From Methanomassiliicoccales archaeon (GTDB lineage Archaea > Thermoplasmatota > Thermoplasmata > Methanomassiliicoccales > UBA472): a stretch of DNA of 6,638 nucleotides. Shown piece after piece: positions 1 through 5,636 of this stretch (position 1 is the first letter of the stretch; each line of letters opens with the position of its first letter). The notes below the pieces were generated by a model that was not told the origin of the DNA, did no database searches, and saw only the letters and a program-made list of their open reading frames with translations. The DNA is taken from contig JAJRAL010000143.1 of NCBI GenBank assembly GCA_028679935.1, forward strand, positions 1-6,638, written 5' to 3'. The translations under genes and the position numbers were made by a program.

Positions 1-549
1 GGCGGGGGCTCCGGTTCATTGGGATGGAGATATCCTTGGAGCAGGGAGGAAGCCGAGAGGGCGCTGCTTCGTACGCATACGACAGTCAACACGATCCGCT
101 ATCTGAGCAAGCACCCAGACCCGCCGGTCAAGGTCTTCTCTCTCAGCCGCGTCTTCAGGAAGGAGGCGATCGATTCGACGCACCTTCCAGAGTTCATGCA
201 GATCGAGGGCATCCTGATGGAGAAGAACGCCAGCTTCGACATGCTGATCGGCGTGCTGAAGGAGTTCTACAGCAAGATGGGTTTCGACGAGATACGCGTC
301 CGCCCAGGATACTTCCCCTACACCGAGCCGTCGCTCGAGGTCGAGGTCTTCTTCAACGGAAAGTGGATGGAGCTCGGCGGAGCGGGCGTATTCAGGCCGG
401 AGGTCACAGCGCCGTACGGGATCAAGTATCCAGTGCTCGCCTGGGGGCAGGGGTTCGAGCGACTAGCGATGCTGCGCTGGAACCTGAAGGATATCCGAGA
501 GCTATACGCCACGGACATGGACACGCTGAGGCAGAGCCCGATATTCTAG
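1..549 (+). CDS. pheS: Phenylalanyl-tRNA synthetase alpha subunit, 3' part (start lies before the window)
   Basis: PheS is the catalytic alpha subunit of the cytoplasmic (alpha-beta)2 enzyme that charges tRNAPhe with phenylalanine. The reading frame is open from base 1 and codes for the last 182 residues. Archaeal PheS is usually near 500 residues, so roughly the first two thirds, including the N-terminal DNA-binding-like domains, are missing. Class II catalytic motifs are clear: LLRTHTT near 61-84, motif 2 with SRVFRKEAIDSTHLPEF at 145-195, YFPYTEPSLEVEV at 310-348, LGGAGVFRPEV at 373-405 and motif 3 GFERLAMLRW at 451-480. The TTG at 19 lies inside the conserved core and is not a start. The gene ends in TAG at 547-549, inside the stop of the convergent TPR gene. 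pheT is not directly downstream, so the beta subunit must be encoded upstream or elsewhere. Identification is firm. Confidence 0.96.
   Translation, partial: GGGSGSLGWRYPWSREEAERALLRTHTTVNTIRYLSKHPDPPVKVFSLSRVFRKEAIDSTHLPEFMQIEGILMEKNASFDMLIGVLKEFYSKMGFDEIRVRPGYFPYTEPSLEVEVFFNGKWMELGGAGVFRPEVTAPYGIKYPVLAWGQGFERLAMLRWNLKDIRELYATDMDTLRQSPIF
546..549. other. Interlocked convergent stop codons in one CTAG
   Basis: The palindrome CTAG carries both gene ends. On the plus strand TAG at 547-549 ends pheS. On the minus strand the complement of CTA at 546-548 reads TAG and ends the winged-helix/TPR protein. The two coding regions overlap by 4 bp, so neither gene has its own 3' spacer. Any terminator for either transcript must lie inside the other gene. 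No T-rich tract is visible immediately beyond either stop. Confidence 0.93.
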
Positions 550-1823
550 GCCTCTCCCCACTTCTTCGGCGGGTTCGCCTTCAACTCGTACTCCTTCGCC
601 TTCTCGGCCATACCTGAGGCGGCGTACGCCTCGGACAGCGCGGAGTACCACTTGCTCTTGTCCTTCGCCTTGGCGATCGCGACGCCCTTGCTCAGGTACT
701 TGAGCGCCTCCGCTGGCTCGTTGCACAGCAGGTGCGCCTTTCCGGCCAGGAAGTACGAACGGTCGAGGGAGTCGGGATCGAGCGAGGGATTCTGCAACAC
801 CTCGCCGATGCTCAGCAAGGCGTCCTTACCCTTTCCCATCCCGACGAGCGTATCGGCCCTCTCGAGGCAGACGGAGCATTGCTGCTGTCCCTCAGCCGCC
901 GCCTGGTCGAACGCCTCGAGTGAATCGTCCAGCAGGCCCTGGTCACGGAGCAATCTGCCTCTGATCTCAAACCCAACCGCCCTCTCCGTCTGATCCGCGG
1001 ACGAGACCATCTCATCGCATACGCTTGTGCAGTAATCGTGATCGCCAGCCGTGCGTGCAAGCTCGCCCTGAACGGCTCTGATCTTGCCCGCGTATCTGTC
1101 CGAGGGGGATTCGATCTTGGACACGGATTCGAGCAGGTCCTCACCACCTATCGCGAGTAGCGTCTGGGATTTCGAGGCGACGAGCATCTCCGCCTCCTTC
1201 GTCCGCCCTGCCTCGATCAAGTGGTGCAACCTCTCGGGATAGTCGCCCTCGGCGAGCCAGTAGTCAGCGGCACGGGAGTGATGCCTCCGCCTCTCGTCCC
1301 TCGCCGGCAGGGATTCGATCTCCTCGGCGAGCTCCGGCGGCATGTCCACCATCCCCCGCCGGTCCATCGGCAGGAAGAGCGCGCTGCTCTCCGGGAGCGC
1401 TTCGCGCCGGAACGGCTTGCGGAACACGCTCGCCCCGGCCATGATCTCCTTGTTCTCCGGCGAGAGCGAGGCGTAGAGATCCTTTCCCTTGCTCCTCCGG
1501 ATGTCCAACAACGGTCCGAGGTCGATGCCCTCGCTCTCGGCGTACTGCAGGATCTTGTTCGACCTCGCCTCGCCCGTGGCGCTGAGGAAGTATACCTTCC
1601 TCTTGTTCCGTCCTCGCTTGATGTGAGCCAGCTTCTCCTCGACGTCGCCGCACTCCCTTAGCTTCTTCAGCTCGATCGCGGCATGCGCCCTGGAGATTCC
1701 GAGGCTACCGGCTATCCCGTCCTGGCTGACGTCGAACGGGACATCGAAGCTGTCCTTGTGCTTCTGGTACCGTCCAACGTAGAGGATGATCCGCTCCCCG
1801 ACAGTCAACCCCGACATTGCCAT
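546..1823 (-). CDS. Winged-helix DNA-binding protein with C-terminal TPR repeats, STAND-like but without an NTPase domain
   Basis: This 425-residue soluble protein has no gene name I recognise. Residues about 5-95 look like a winged helix-turn-helix: a predicted recognition region around QDGIAGSLGISRAHAAIELKK (residues 34-54), then a basic wing, HIKRGRNKRKVYFLSATG. Residues about 119-145 (LSPENKEIMAGASVFRKPF) resemble the winged-helix segment that follows the P-loop NTPase in STAND/MalT-type regulators. Residues about 175-215 (RRHHSRAADYWLAEGDY, then LHHLIEAGR) resemble the entry into their superhelical TPR array. No Walker A or Walker B lies between the two parts. TPR-like helical pairs follow at about 283-310, 317-345, 355-385 and 390-415. 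The likely role is transcription regulation or scaffolding; the target is unknown. The chosen ATG is at 1821-1823. A second ATG at 1815-1817 (Met3) fits leaderless initiation from the TATA-like box at 1841-1848 slightly better. Confidence 0.85.
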   Translation of the reverse strand: MAMSGLTVGERIILYVGRYQKHKDSFDVPFDVSQDGIAGSLGISRAHAAIELKKLRECGDVEEKLAHIKRGRNKRKVYFLSATGEARSNKILQYAESEGIDLGPLLDIRRSKGKDLYASLSPENKEIMAGASVFRKPFRREALPESSALFLPMDRRGMVDMPPELAEEIESLPARDERRRHHSRAADYWLAEGDYPERLHHLIEAGRTKEAEMLVASKSQTLLAIGGEDLLESVSKIESPSDRYAGKIRAVQGELARTAGDHDYCTSVCDEMVSSADQTERAVGFEIRGRLLRDQGLLDDSLEAFDQAAAEGQQQCSVCLERADTLVGMGKGKDALLSIGEVLQNPSLDPDSLDRSYFLAGKAHLLCNEPAEALKYLSKGVAIAKAKDKSKWYSALSEAYAASGMAEKAKEYELKANPPKKWGEA

Positions 1824-1840
1824 CGAATCCCTACAGCGCC

Positions 1841-1848
1841 TATTTAAC
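1841..1848 (-). promoter_or_regulatory. Candidate TATA box for the winged-helix/TPR gene
   Basis: Read on the minus strand this is GGTTAAATA, the most AT-rich stretch upstream of the gene. Its centre lies about 21 bp before the ATG at 1823 and about 27 bp before the ATG at 1817. The usual archaeal TATA-to-start spacing of about 26 bp would therefore put transcription start at or next to the second ATG, giving an essentially leaderless mRNA. No Shine-Dalgarno sequence is evident before either ATG, which agrees with that. The call rests on composition and spacing only. Confidence 0.45.
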
Positions 1849-1853
1849 CAAAA

Positions 1854-1868
1854 GTAGCCCAGTGCTAC
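1854..1868. repeat. Perfect inverted repeat GTAGC-N5-GCTAC between two divergent TATA-like boxes
   Basis: GTAGC at 1854-1858 is the exact reverse complement of GCTAC at 1864-1868, with five bases, CCAGT, between them. It lies 5-6 bp from the TATA-like box at 1841-1848 (-) and 4 bp from the one at 1873-1880 (+). That is where transcription factor B would contact DNA for both promoters. A dimeric winged-helix protein bound here could affect both flanking genes. ACATGT at 1867-1872 is a further small palindrome partly overlapping it. The sequence could also be chance, since a 5-bp arm is short. Confidence 0.4.
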
Positions 1869-1872
1869 ATGT

Positions 1873-1880
1873 GATATAAC
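1873..1880 (+). promoter_or_regulatory. Candidate TATA box (distal) toward dtdA
   Basis: GATATAAC is the best TATA-like match in the 140-bp divergent spacer when read toward dtdA. Archaeal spacing would put transcription start near 1900-1906 and give dtdA a leader of about 60 nt. An ATG at 1886 lies too close to this box to be translated from it, which supports the downstream dtdA start at 1964. Confidence 0.4.
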
Positions 1881-1885
1881 CGGGG

Positions 1886-1909
1886 ATGAGACAGCAACGT
1901 CTGGCTCAT
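1886..1909. other. Weak imperfect hairpin in the dtdA upstream region
   Basis: ATGAG at 1886-1890 can pair with CTCAT at 1905-1909. Inside it AC at 1891-1892 can pair with GT at 1899-1900, around an AGCAAC loop with a 4-nt bulge. An alternative pairing joins AGAC (1889-1892) with GTCT (1899-1902). The stem is short, and if transcription starts near 1900-1906 only its 3' half would be in the RNA. I record it because the spacer holds no gene, and I do not claim a function. Confidence 0.2.
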
Positions 1910-1930
1910 TGTTGGTCGACTAGTGGGGCA

Positions 1931-1938
1931 AAGCTTAA
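1931..1938 (+). promoter_or_regulatory. Candidate proximal promoter element for dtdA
   Basis: AAGCTTAA is followed by CC and is centred about 29 bp before the ATG at 1964. That spacing would produce a leaderless dtdA mRNA. The match to a TATA consensus is weaker than GATATAAC at 1873-1880, so the two are alternatives. A run of five Gs just before the ATG is not a convincing Shine-Dalgarno sequence. Confidence 0.3.
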
Positions 1939-1963
1939 CCGGAACGCCTTCCGTTGTGGGGGC

Positions 1964-2803
1964 ATGCGCCTCCTCGTCTGCGCCCTGGACGACATCGCGA
2001 GCGTGAACATCCGCGACCGGCTCCTCGAGCTCTACCAATGGAGCGGTCAAGGCAGCTTCCGCGGCAACGAGGTGCGGACGAGGGGCCGAGACGTTCTGGT
2101 CACGATTCCGGGCCTGCACCTCTTCGCCGACGGGCTCGACAAGGAGGCGGCGGAGGCTCTTGGCATCGACGTCGAGAGGGTCGTCTTCCTGTCGAGGCAC
2201 AAGGCGGCCTCAGGTATCCCGACTCTTACCGTGCACCCGATCGGCAATTACGGGAAGGCGGAATTCGGCGGCAAGGAGGGCGTCCTCGTTCCTTCGGACC
2301 CAGACGCGATGACCTGCTCGCTCCGGGCGCTGCAGAGGAACGGGCAGGGACTCGGATTCCAGATATCGTACGAGGTCACCCACCACGGCCCCCTGCTCAG
2401 CACCCCGACCATGTTCATCGAGATCGGCAGTGCCGAGGGGAACTGGGGGCACGTCGAGGCGGCGGAGGCAATCGCCCGCACGCTCATGGAGACTGAGGTC
2501 GTGTCGGCGCCGAGGGCGATCGGCGTTGGAGGAGGACACTACGCGCCGCGCTTCTCCGAGCTGATCATGACGAAGAAGGTCTCGTTCGGCCACATGATCC
2601 CCGGCTACTTCAGCGACAAGGCGAGCGATGAGGAGCTGATGGCCGCGATGCGCAAGGCCATCGACGCGACCGAAGGGGCGAGGTACGTCTACGTGCACAA
2701 GAAGTCGATGAGCCGCTCCAGGGCGACGCACATCAGGGAGCTGGCCGCCTCGCTCGGGGCGAAGGCGATCGACAGCGACGACCTCGAGGATCTCCCGCAG
2801 TGA
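1964..2803 (+). CDS. dtdA: D-aminoacyl-tRNA deacylase, archaeal/plant DtdA (DTD2/GEK1) family
   Basis: DtdA hydrolyses the ester bond of D-aminoacyl-tRNA in the cytoplasm, freeing tRNA mischarged with a D-amino acid. The family is zinc-dependent and unrelated in sequence to bacterial Dtd. The product is 279 residues, a normal length. Family blocks appear in order: SRHKAASGIPTLTVHPIGN (77-95), YEVTHHGP (136-143), FIEIGSAEGNW (151-161), the glycine/histidine-rich GVGGGHYAPRF (187-197) and GHMIPGY (209-215). Histidines in these blocks are the likely metal or catalytic ligands. I start at 1964 because the protein then begins MRLLVCALDDIAS, as the family does. The frame also allows ATG at 1886, but the extra 26 residues are not conserved-looking and sit in promoter sequence. 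The gene ends with TGA directly abutting the stop of the convergent gene. Confidence 0.94.
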   Translation: MRLLVCALDDIASVNIRDRLLELYQWSGQGSFRGNEVRTRGRDVLVTIPGLHLFADGLDKEAAEALGIDVERVVFLSRHKAASGIPTLTVHPIGNYGKAEFGGKEGVLVPSDPDAMTCSLRALQRNGQGLGFQISYEVTHHGPLLSTPTMFIEIGSAEGNWGHVEAAEAIARTLMETEVVSAPRAIGVGGGHYAPRFSELIMTKKVSFGHMIPGYFSDKASDEELMAAMRKAIDATEGARYVYVHKKSMSRSRATHIRELAASLGAKAIDSDDLEDLPQ

Positions 2804-2806
2804 TCA
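2801..2806. other. Abutting convergent stop codons forming TGATCA
   Basis: TGA at 2801-2803 ends dtdA on the plus strand. TCA at 2804-2806 is the complement of TGA ending the membrane/zinc-ribbon gene on the minus strand. The two genes end on adjacent bases with no spacer, in a 6-bp palindrome. No terminator-like T tract is visible, so transcripts from the two strands probably overlap at their 3' ends. Confidence 0.92.
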
Positions 2807-3628
2807 CTCGAGCTCCGTGCCGCATATCGGGCAGAGCTTCCAGTTGCCCATGACCGGCGAGCTGCAGTTGGGGCAGACCGAGCCGGACCGTTCCGGTCCG
2901 TCGTAGCTCTCGACCTCGCTAGCCAGCACCTTGCCCTTCAGCTCCTCGTCCTCAGCCTTCTGCGCTCGCGCCATCCTGCCGAAACTTCCGGTCGGGCGCA
3001 GCGCCGACTTGATCTCCTTGTTCCCGGAGGCGGCCTTGAATCCCGTTCCCGCCCTGGTCCTGTGTCGGAAGTCGCCCATCATGACCAGTCCGCCGGAGAG
3101 GGCGAAGACCGAGCCGAAGACCGAGACGAAGGCGGCCGAGCCGAACGACGCCCGGTCGACGGTCGAACTGAATATGTCGGAGTCGATGAAGAAGACCGTC
3201 AGTATCGTGCAGACGAGCCCCACCAACGCCGACATGAGGGCGGCCGGGGGCGAGAAGCGACGGAGGCGTTGGTTCCCTCTCTCCCCGAGCAGCTCCATCG
3301 CGGCGAGGACCGCGCAGACAATTCCGGCGAGCGGGATGACGTACGCGATCAGGAACTTGTAGTTCGGGCCATAGAAGCTCGAGAGGTAGTTGAAGAGGTC
3401 GTGGGCGTAGTATGTCTGCGTCAGCTGGCCCGTGACCGGGTCGAACAGCTCCACCCACGGCAGGATGAACGCGGTGGCGAGCAACGCCCCGCCGATGATG
3501 CAGAACAGGATGCCGATGATGACCCCAGGAGGGGTCTTTCGCTTCACCGCCCTTTCCCAGCTCGGCCCCTTCTGCTTCGCTGCTTTCCTAGACTCGTCCA
3601 AGTGCATCCCCTCTCGAAGCCCCGGCAT
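2804..3628 (-). CDS. Uncharacterised four-helix membrane protein with C-terminal zinc ribbon
   Basis: This 274-residue protein matches no family I can name. A basic, charged N-terminus (1-34) is followed by hydrophobic segments at about 36-57, 93-113, 127-148 and 164-185. The 58-92 loop is aromatic- and Tyr-rich and probably faces outside. The 114-126 loop carries several arginines, and RHRTR follows the last helix, so the positive-inside rule puts both termini in the cytoplasm. After a charged linker the tail has CPNC (252-255) and CPIC (266-269), a four-cysteine zinc ribbon ending in GTELE. Such ribbons often mediate protein or nucleic-acid contacts; the partner here is unknown. The start is uncertain: ATG at 3626-3628 gives the longest form, and Met8 (3605-3607) is an alternative directly after a purine-rich GAGAGGGG. 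The gene begins 15 bp after the pyrH stop, so co-transcription with pyrH is likely. Confidence 0.86.
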   Translation of the reverse strand: MPGLREGMHLDESRKAAKQKGPSWERAVKRKTPPGVIIGILFCIIGGALLATAFILPWVELFDPVTGQLTQTYYAHDLFNYLSSFYGPNYKFLIAYVIPLAGIVCAVLAAMELLGERGNQRLRRFSPPAALMSALVGLVCTILTVFFIDSDIFSSTVDRASFGSAAFVSVFGSVFALSGGLVMMGDFRHRTRAGTGFKAASGNKEIKSALRPTGSFGRMARAQKAEDEELKGKVLASEVESYDGPERSGSVCPNCSSPVMGNWKLCPICGTELE

Positions 3629-3643
3629 CCCGGTGGGGCCGGA

Positions 3644-4327
3644 CTAGTTAACGACGAGCGTCCCCTTGACCTTTTCGCCGCGAATGGCGCGTTCCAGCTC
3701 CTTGAGGTCCCTGCCTTGGACTATCACGAGCGGTATGTTCGCGCGCATCGCCGTCTCCGCGCCGAGACGGTCGAAGACGTCGGTAGGGCCGGCAGAGTGC
3801 AGGCCCTTGTTGACCACGTCGTAGAGCTCCTGGTGCGTGATCGTAGTCAATCTCCTCGCGTCGGGGTGCTTCTTCGGGTCGGCGGTGTACGCCGCATCGA
3901 CCGAGGTCGCGTTGACGATCCTCTTCGCCCCGATCGCCTCCGCGACCATTGCCGCGACGGCGTCGGTCGTGTGCCCCGGGGTCGTTCCGCCCATCACCAC
4001 GACCTTGCCGTCGGCGACCCCACCGGCCGCCTCCTCGACGGTCCGTGGCATCGTTTCGACCGCTCTGCTCCCGATGGCGAGCTGCAGCATCCTCGCGTTG
4101 AGGCGGGTCACTTCGATGCCGACCTCGTCGAGCTGGTCCCGGTTCGCCCCGAGTTCCCTCGACTGCGCGATGTAATACCTAGCGATCCTCCCGCCTCCGC
4201 AGACGAGCACTAGCGAGTACTCCGAGGAGAGCGAGCGCACGAGCGCGGCCAGCTGCCTCAGGAAGATGGCATCCTCATTACCCGGCACCAACACCGACCC
4301 ACCCAGCGATACCACGACGCGGTCCAT
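3644..4327 (-). CDS. pyrH: Uridylate (UMP) kinase, archaeal type
   Basis: PyrH phosphorylates UMP to UDP with ATP, in the cytoplasm, on the pyrimidine route to UTP and CTP. It belongs to the amino-acid-kinase superfamily. The 227-residue length fits the archaeal enzyme, which is near 225. Visible motifs are the N-terminal phosphate loop VVVSLGGSVL (4-13), VCGGGRIARYY (42-52), EVTRLNARML (72-81), the signature GGTTPGHTTDAVAA (113-126) and AYTADPKKHPDARR (146-159). I chose ATG at 4325-4327 because it lies eight residues before the GGS loop, as I recall for archaeal homologues. The frame extends upstream to 4495, but that would add 56 Ser/Phe-rich residues antisense to the start of prf1. It is divergent from prf1 and is probably first in an operon with the zinc-ribbon membrane gene. 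Confidence 0.94.
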   Translation of the reverse strand: MDRVVVSLGGSVLVPGNEDAIFLRQLAALVRSLSSEYSLVLVCGGGRIARYYIAQSRELGANRDQLDEVGIEVTRLNARMLQLAIGSRAVETMPRTVEEAAGGVADGKVVVMGGTTPGHTTDAVAAMVAEAIGAKRIVNATSVDAAYTADPKKHPDARRLTTITHQELYDVVNKGLHSAGPTDVFDRLGAETAMRANIPLVIVQGRDLKELERAIRGEKVKGTLVVN

Positions 4328-4341
4328 CGTCACACCAACAG

Positions 4342-4350
4342 ATTTATAAC
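4342..4350. promoter_or_regulatory. Near-palindromic TATA-like box in the pyrH/prf1 divergent spacer
   Basis: ATTTATAAC contains the self-complementary TTATAA and so can be read in both directions. Toward prf1 its centre is about 46 bp before the ATG. This predicts a start near 4372 and a leader of about 20 nt that would include the AGGTTGA at 4379-4385. Toward pyrH its centre is only about 19 bp before the ATG, shorter than typical for a leaderless transcript. I therefore favour it as the prf1 box, with a possible contribution to pyrH. Confidence 0.5.
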
Positions 4351-4365
4351 TCCAATTCTTTAGGG

Positions 4366-4374
4366 ACATAAAAA
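4366..4374. promoter_or_regulatory. Second AT-rich box in the pyrH/prf1 divergent spacer
   Basis: ACATAAAAA reads TTTTTATGT on the minus strand. Toward pyrH its centre is about 43 bp before the ATG, predicting a start near 4344 and a leader of about 17 nt. Toward prf1 it is about 22 bp before the ATG, a little close for a leaderless start. The pyrH and prf1 promoters may thus overlap face to face, each using the box farther from its own gene. Confidence 0.35.
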
Positions 4375-4378
4375 CCAT

Positions 4379-4385
4379 AGGTTGA
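4379..4385 (+). promoter_or_regulatory. Weak Shine-Dalgarno-like sequence before prf1
   Basis: AGGTTGA ends six bases before the ATG at 4392. It resembles the AGGTGA core complementary to the archaeal 16S rRNA 3' end, but with one inserted T. It supports a leadered prf1 mRNA and the ATG at 4392. Confidence 0.4.
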
Positions 4386-4391
4386 CTGGCA

Positions 4392-5636
4392 ATGGCGAAG
4401 AAAATCGGCGAGACGCTCACCGACCGACAGAAGTACGACTTCAGGCGGTCGCTGGAGGAGGTGCGGAATCTGAAGGGGAGGGGTACAGAGCTCATCTCCC
4501 TTTACGTTCCGCCAGACAAGCAGATCTACGACGCGGCGGCCTACCTCAGGGGCGAGTACTCGCAGTCCTCGAACATCAAGTCGCAGGGCACGCGCAAGGC
4601 CGTCCAGGGCGCGATCCAGTCGATCCTCTCCAGACTGAAGTACTTCAAAGTGCCACCGGCGAACGGCGTCGTCTTCTTCGTCGGTGAGGTCGCGACCGTG
4701 GGCGACCTGACACGCATGGTCCAGTACACGCTCGAGCCGCCCGAGCCGATCACCACCTTCCTCTACCGCTGCGACTCCGAGTTCTTCCTCGAGCCGCTCA
4801 CCGACATGCTCCTCGAGAAGAAGGCGTACGGCCTGATCGTGATCGACCGGAGCGAGGCGACGCTCGGCCTCCTGAGCGGCAAGAGGATCGCGGTCATCAG
4901 GAACATCCAGTCGCTGGTCCCAAGCAAGCATCGCATGGGTGGCCAGTCGGCCCAGAGGTTCGAGCGCCTGATCGAGATCGCCGCCCACGAGTTCTACAAG
5001 AAGATCGCCGACACAGCCACCGAGGCGTTCCTCAACCGGACCGACCTTCAGGGCATCCTCGTCGGGGGGCCGGGCGCGACGAAGAACTTCTTCGTGACCC
5101 AGGGGTACCTGCACCACGAGCTGCAGAAGAAGGTCCTGGACACCTTCGACACGGGTTACACGGACGAGTACGGCCTGAAGGAGCTGGTGGAGCGGGCGAA
5201 GGACAAGCTCGTCGATCTCGACTTGTCGAGGGAGAAGCGCCTCGTCTCCCGCCTGCTGGAGGAGATCAGGAAGCAGGACGGCGGGCTGGCGACGTACGGC
5301 GAGGACCAGGTCAGGCAGGTGCTGGGGATGGGGGCGGTCGATACCTTGCTCCTATCCGAGGGATTGAAGAAGAAGCGCTTCGCGATGGAGTGCGCCAACT
5401 GCGGCTGGAAGCAGCTCGTCACGGCGGACAAGAAGCCGGACCCGATCCGCTGCCCGGCATGCGGCGGCCTGACGGTCGTCGATGATGGGAAGGACTTGGT
5501 CGACGACTTCTACGACGAGGCGGAGAGGACCGGGGGAAAGATAGAGCTCATCTCGGCCGATTCGGAGGAGGGAGAGATGCTGCTGAAGGCATTCGGCGGC
5601 ATCGCGGCGATCCTCCGCTACAAGGTGGCGACCTGA
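4392..5636 (+). CDS. prf1: Peptide chain release factor aRF1
   Basis: aRF1 recognises all three stop codons in the ribosomal A site and triggers release of the finished protein. It works in the cytoplasm and, in archaea, is delivered by aEF1A because eRF3 is absent. The 414-residue product is full length for the family. The N-terminal codon-recognition domain carries NIKS (61-64) and the YxCxxxF element YRCDSEF (125-131). The middle domain has the catalytic loop MGGQSAQRFERL (182-193), whose GGQ enters the peptidyl transferase centre. The C-terminal domain includes DTLLLSEG (317-324) and a four-cysteine zinc mini-domain, with pairs at 334/337 and 354/357. All key residues are present, so it should read UAG, UAA and UGA normally. 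The start at 4392 gives the usual short N-terminus. The TGA stop overlaps the argS start by one base. Confidence 0.97.
   Translation: MAKKIGETLTDRQKYDFRRSLEEVRNLKGRGTELISLYVPPDKQIYDAAAYLRGEYSQSSNIKSQGTRKAVQGAIQSILSRLKYFKVPPANGVVFFVGEVATVGDLTRMVQYTLEPPEPITTFLYRCDSEFFLEPLTDMLLEKKAYGLIVIDRSEATLGLLSGKRIAVIRNIQSLVPSKHRMGGQSAQRFERLIEIAAHEFYKKIADTATEAFLNRTDLQGILVGGPGATKNFFVTQGYLHHELQKKVLDTFDTGYTDEYGLKELVERAKDKLVDLDLSREKRLVSRLLEEIRKQDGGLATYGEDQVRQVLGMGAVDTLLLSEGLKKKRFAMECANCGWKQLVTADKKPDPIRCPACGGLTVVDDGKDLVDDFYDEAERTGGKIELISADSEEGEMLLKAFGGIAAILRYKVAT
5622..5628 (+). promoter_or_regulatory. Shine-Dalgarno sequence for argS inside the end of prf1
   Basis: AAGGTGG lies in the last codons of prf1 and ends seven bases before the ATG at 5636. 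It matches the AGGTG core of the archaeal ribosome-binding site at good spacing. It fixes the argS start and indicates that argS is translated from the prf1 transcript. Confidence 0.65.

Noticed and set aside
24..617. Plus-strand open frame overlapping pheS in another frame
   Set aside because: The composition is Arg/Gln/Gly-rich with no motif, while the pheS frame carries all class II motifs.
1886..1963. Upstream ATG extending dtdA by 26 residues
   Set aside because: The extension looks non-conserved, sits 6 bp after a TATA-like box, and the family normally starts at MRLLVCALDD.
1824..1963. Possible small RNA or tRNA gene in the divergent spacer
   Set aside because: No cloverleaf, no box motifs and no strong long stem are present. 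The short hairpins do not support an RNA gene.
3062..4213. Long plus-strand open frame (383 codons) opposite the membrane gene and pyrH
   Set aside because: It is rich in Arg, Glu, Asp and Val with no domain signal and crosses two well-supported genes on the other strand. It is an artefact of GC-rich third positions.
4328..4495. N-terminal extension of pyrH to an upstream ATG
   Set aside because: It would add 56 low-complexity residues overlapping the start of prf1 on the other strand. The ATG at 4327 gives the usual UMP kinase N-terminus.
4344..5117. Minus-strand open frame (257 codons) opposite prf1
   Set aside because: It lies entirely antisense to the conserved aRF1 core and the prf1 promoter and has biased composition without motifs.
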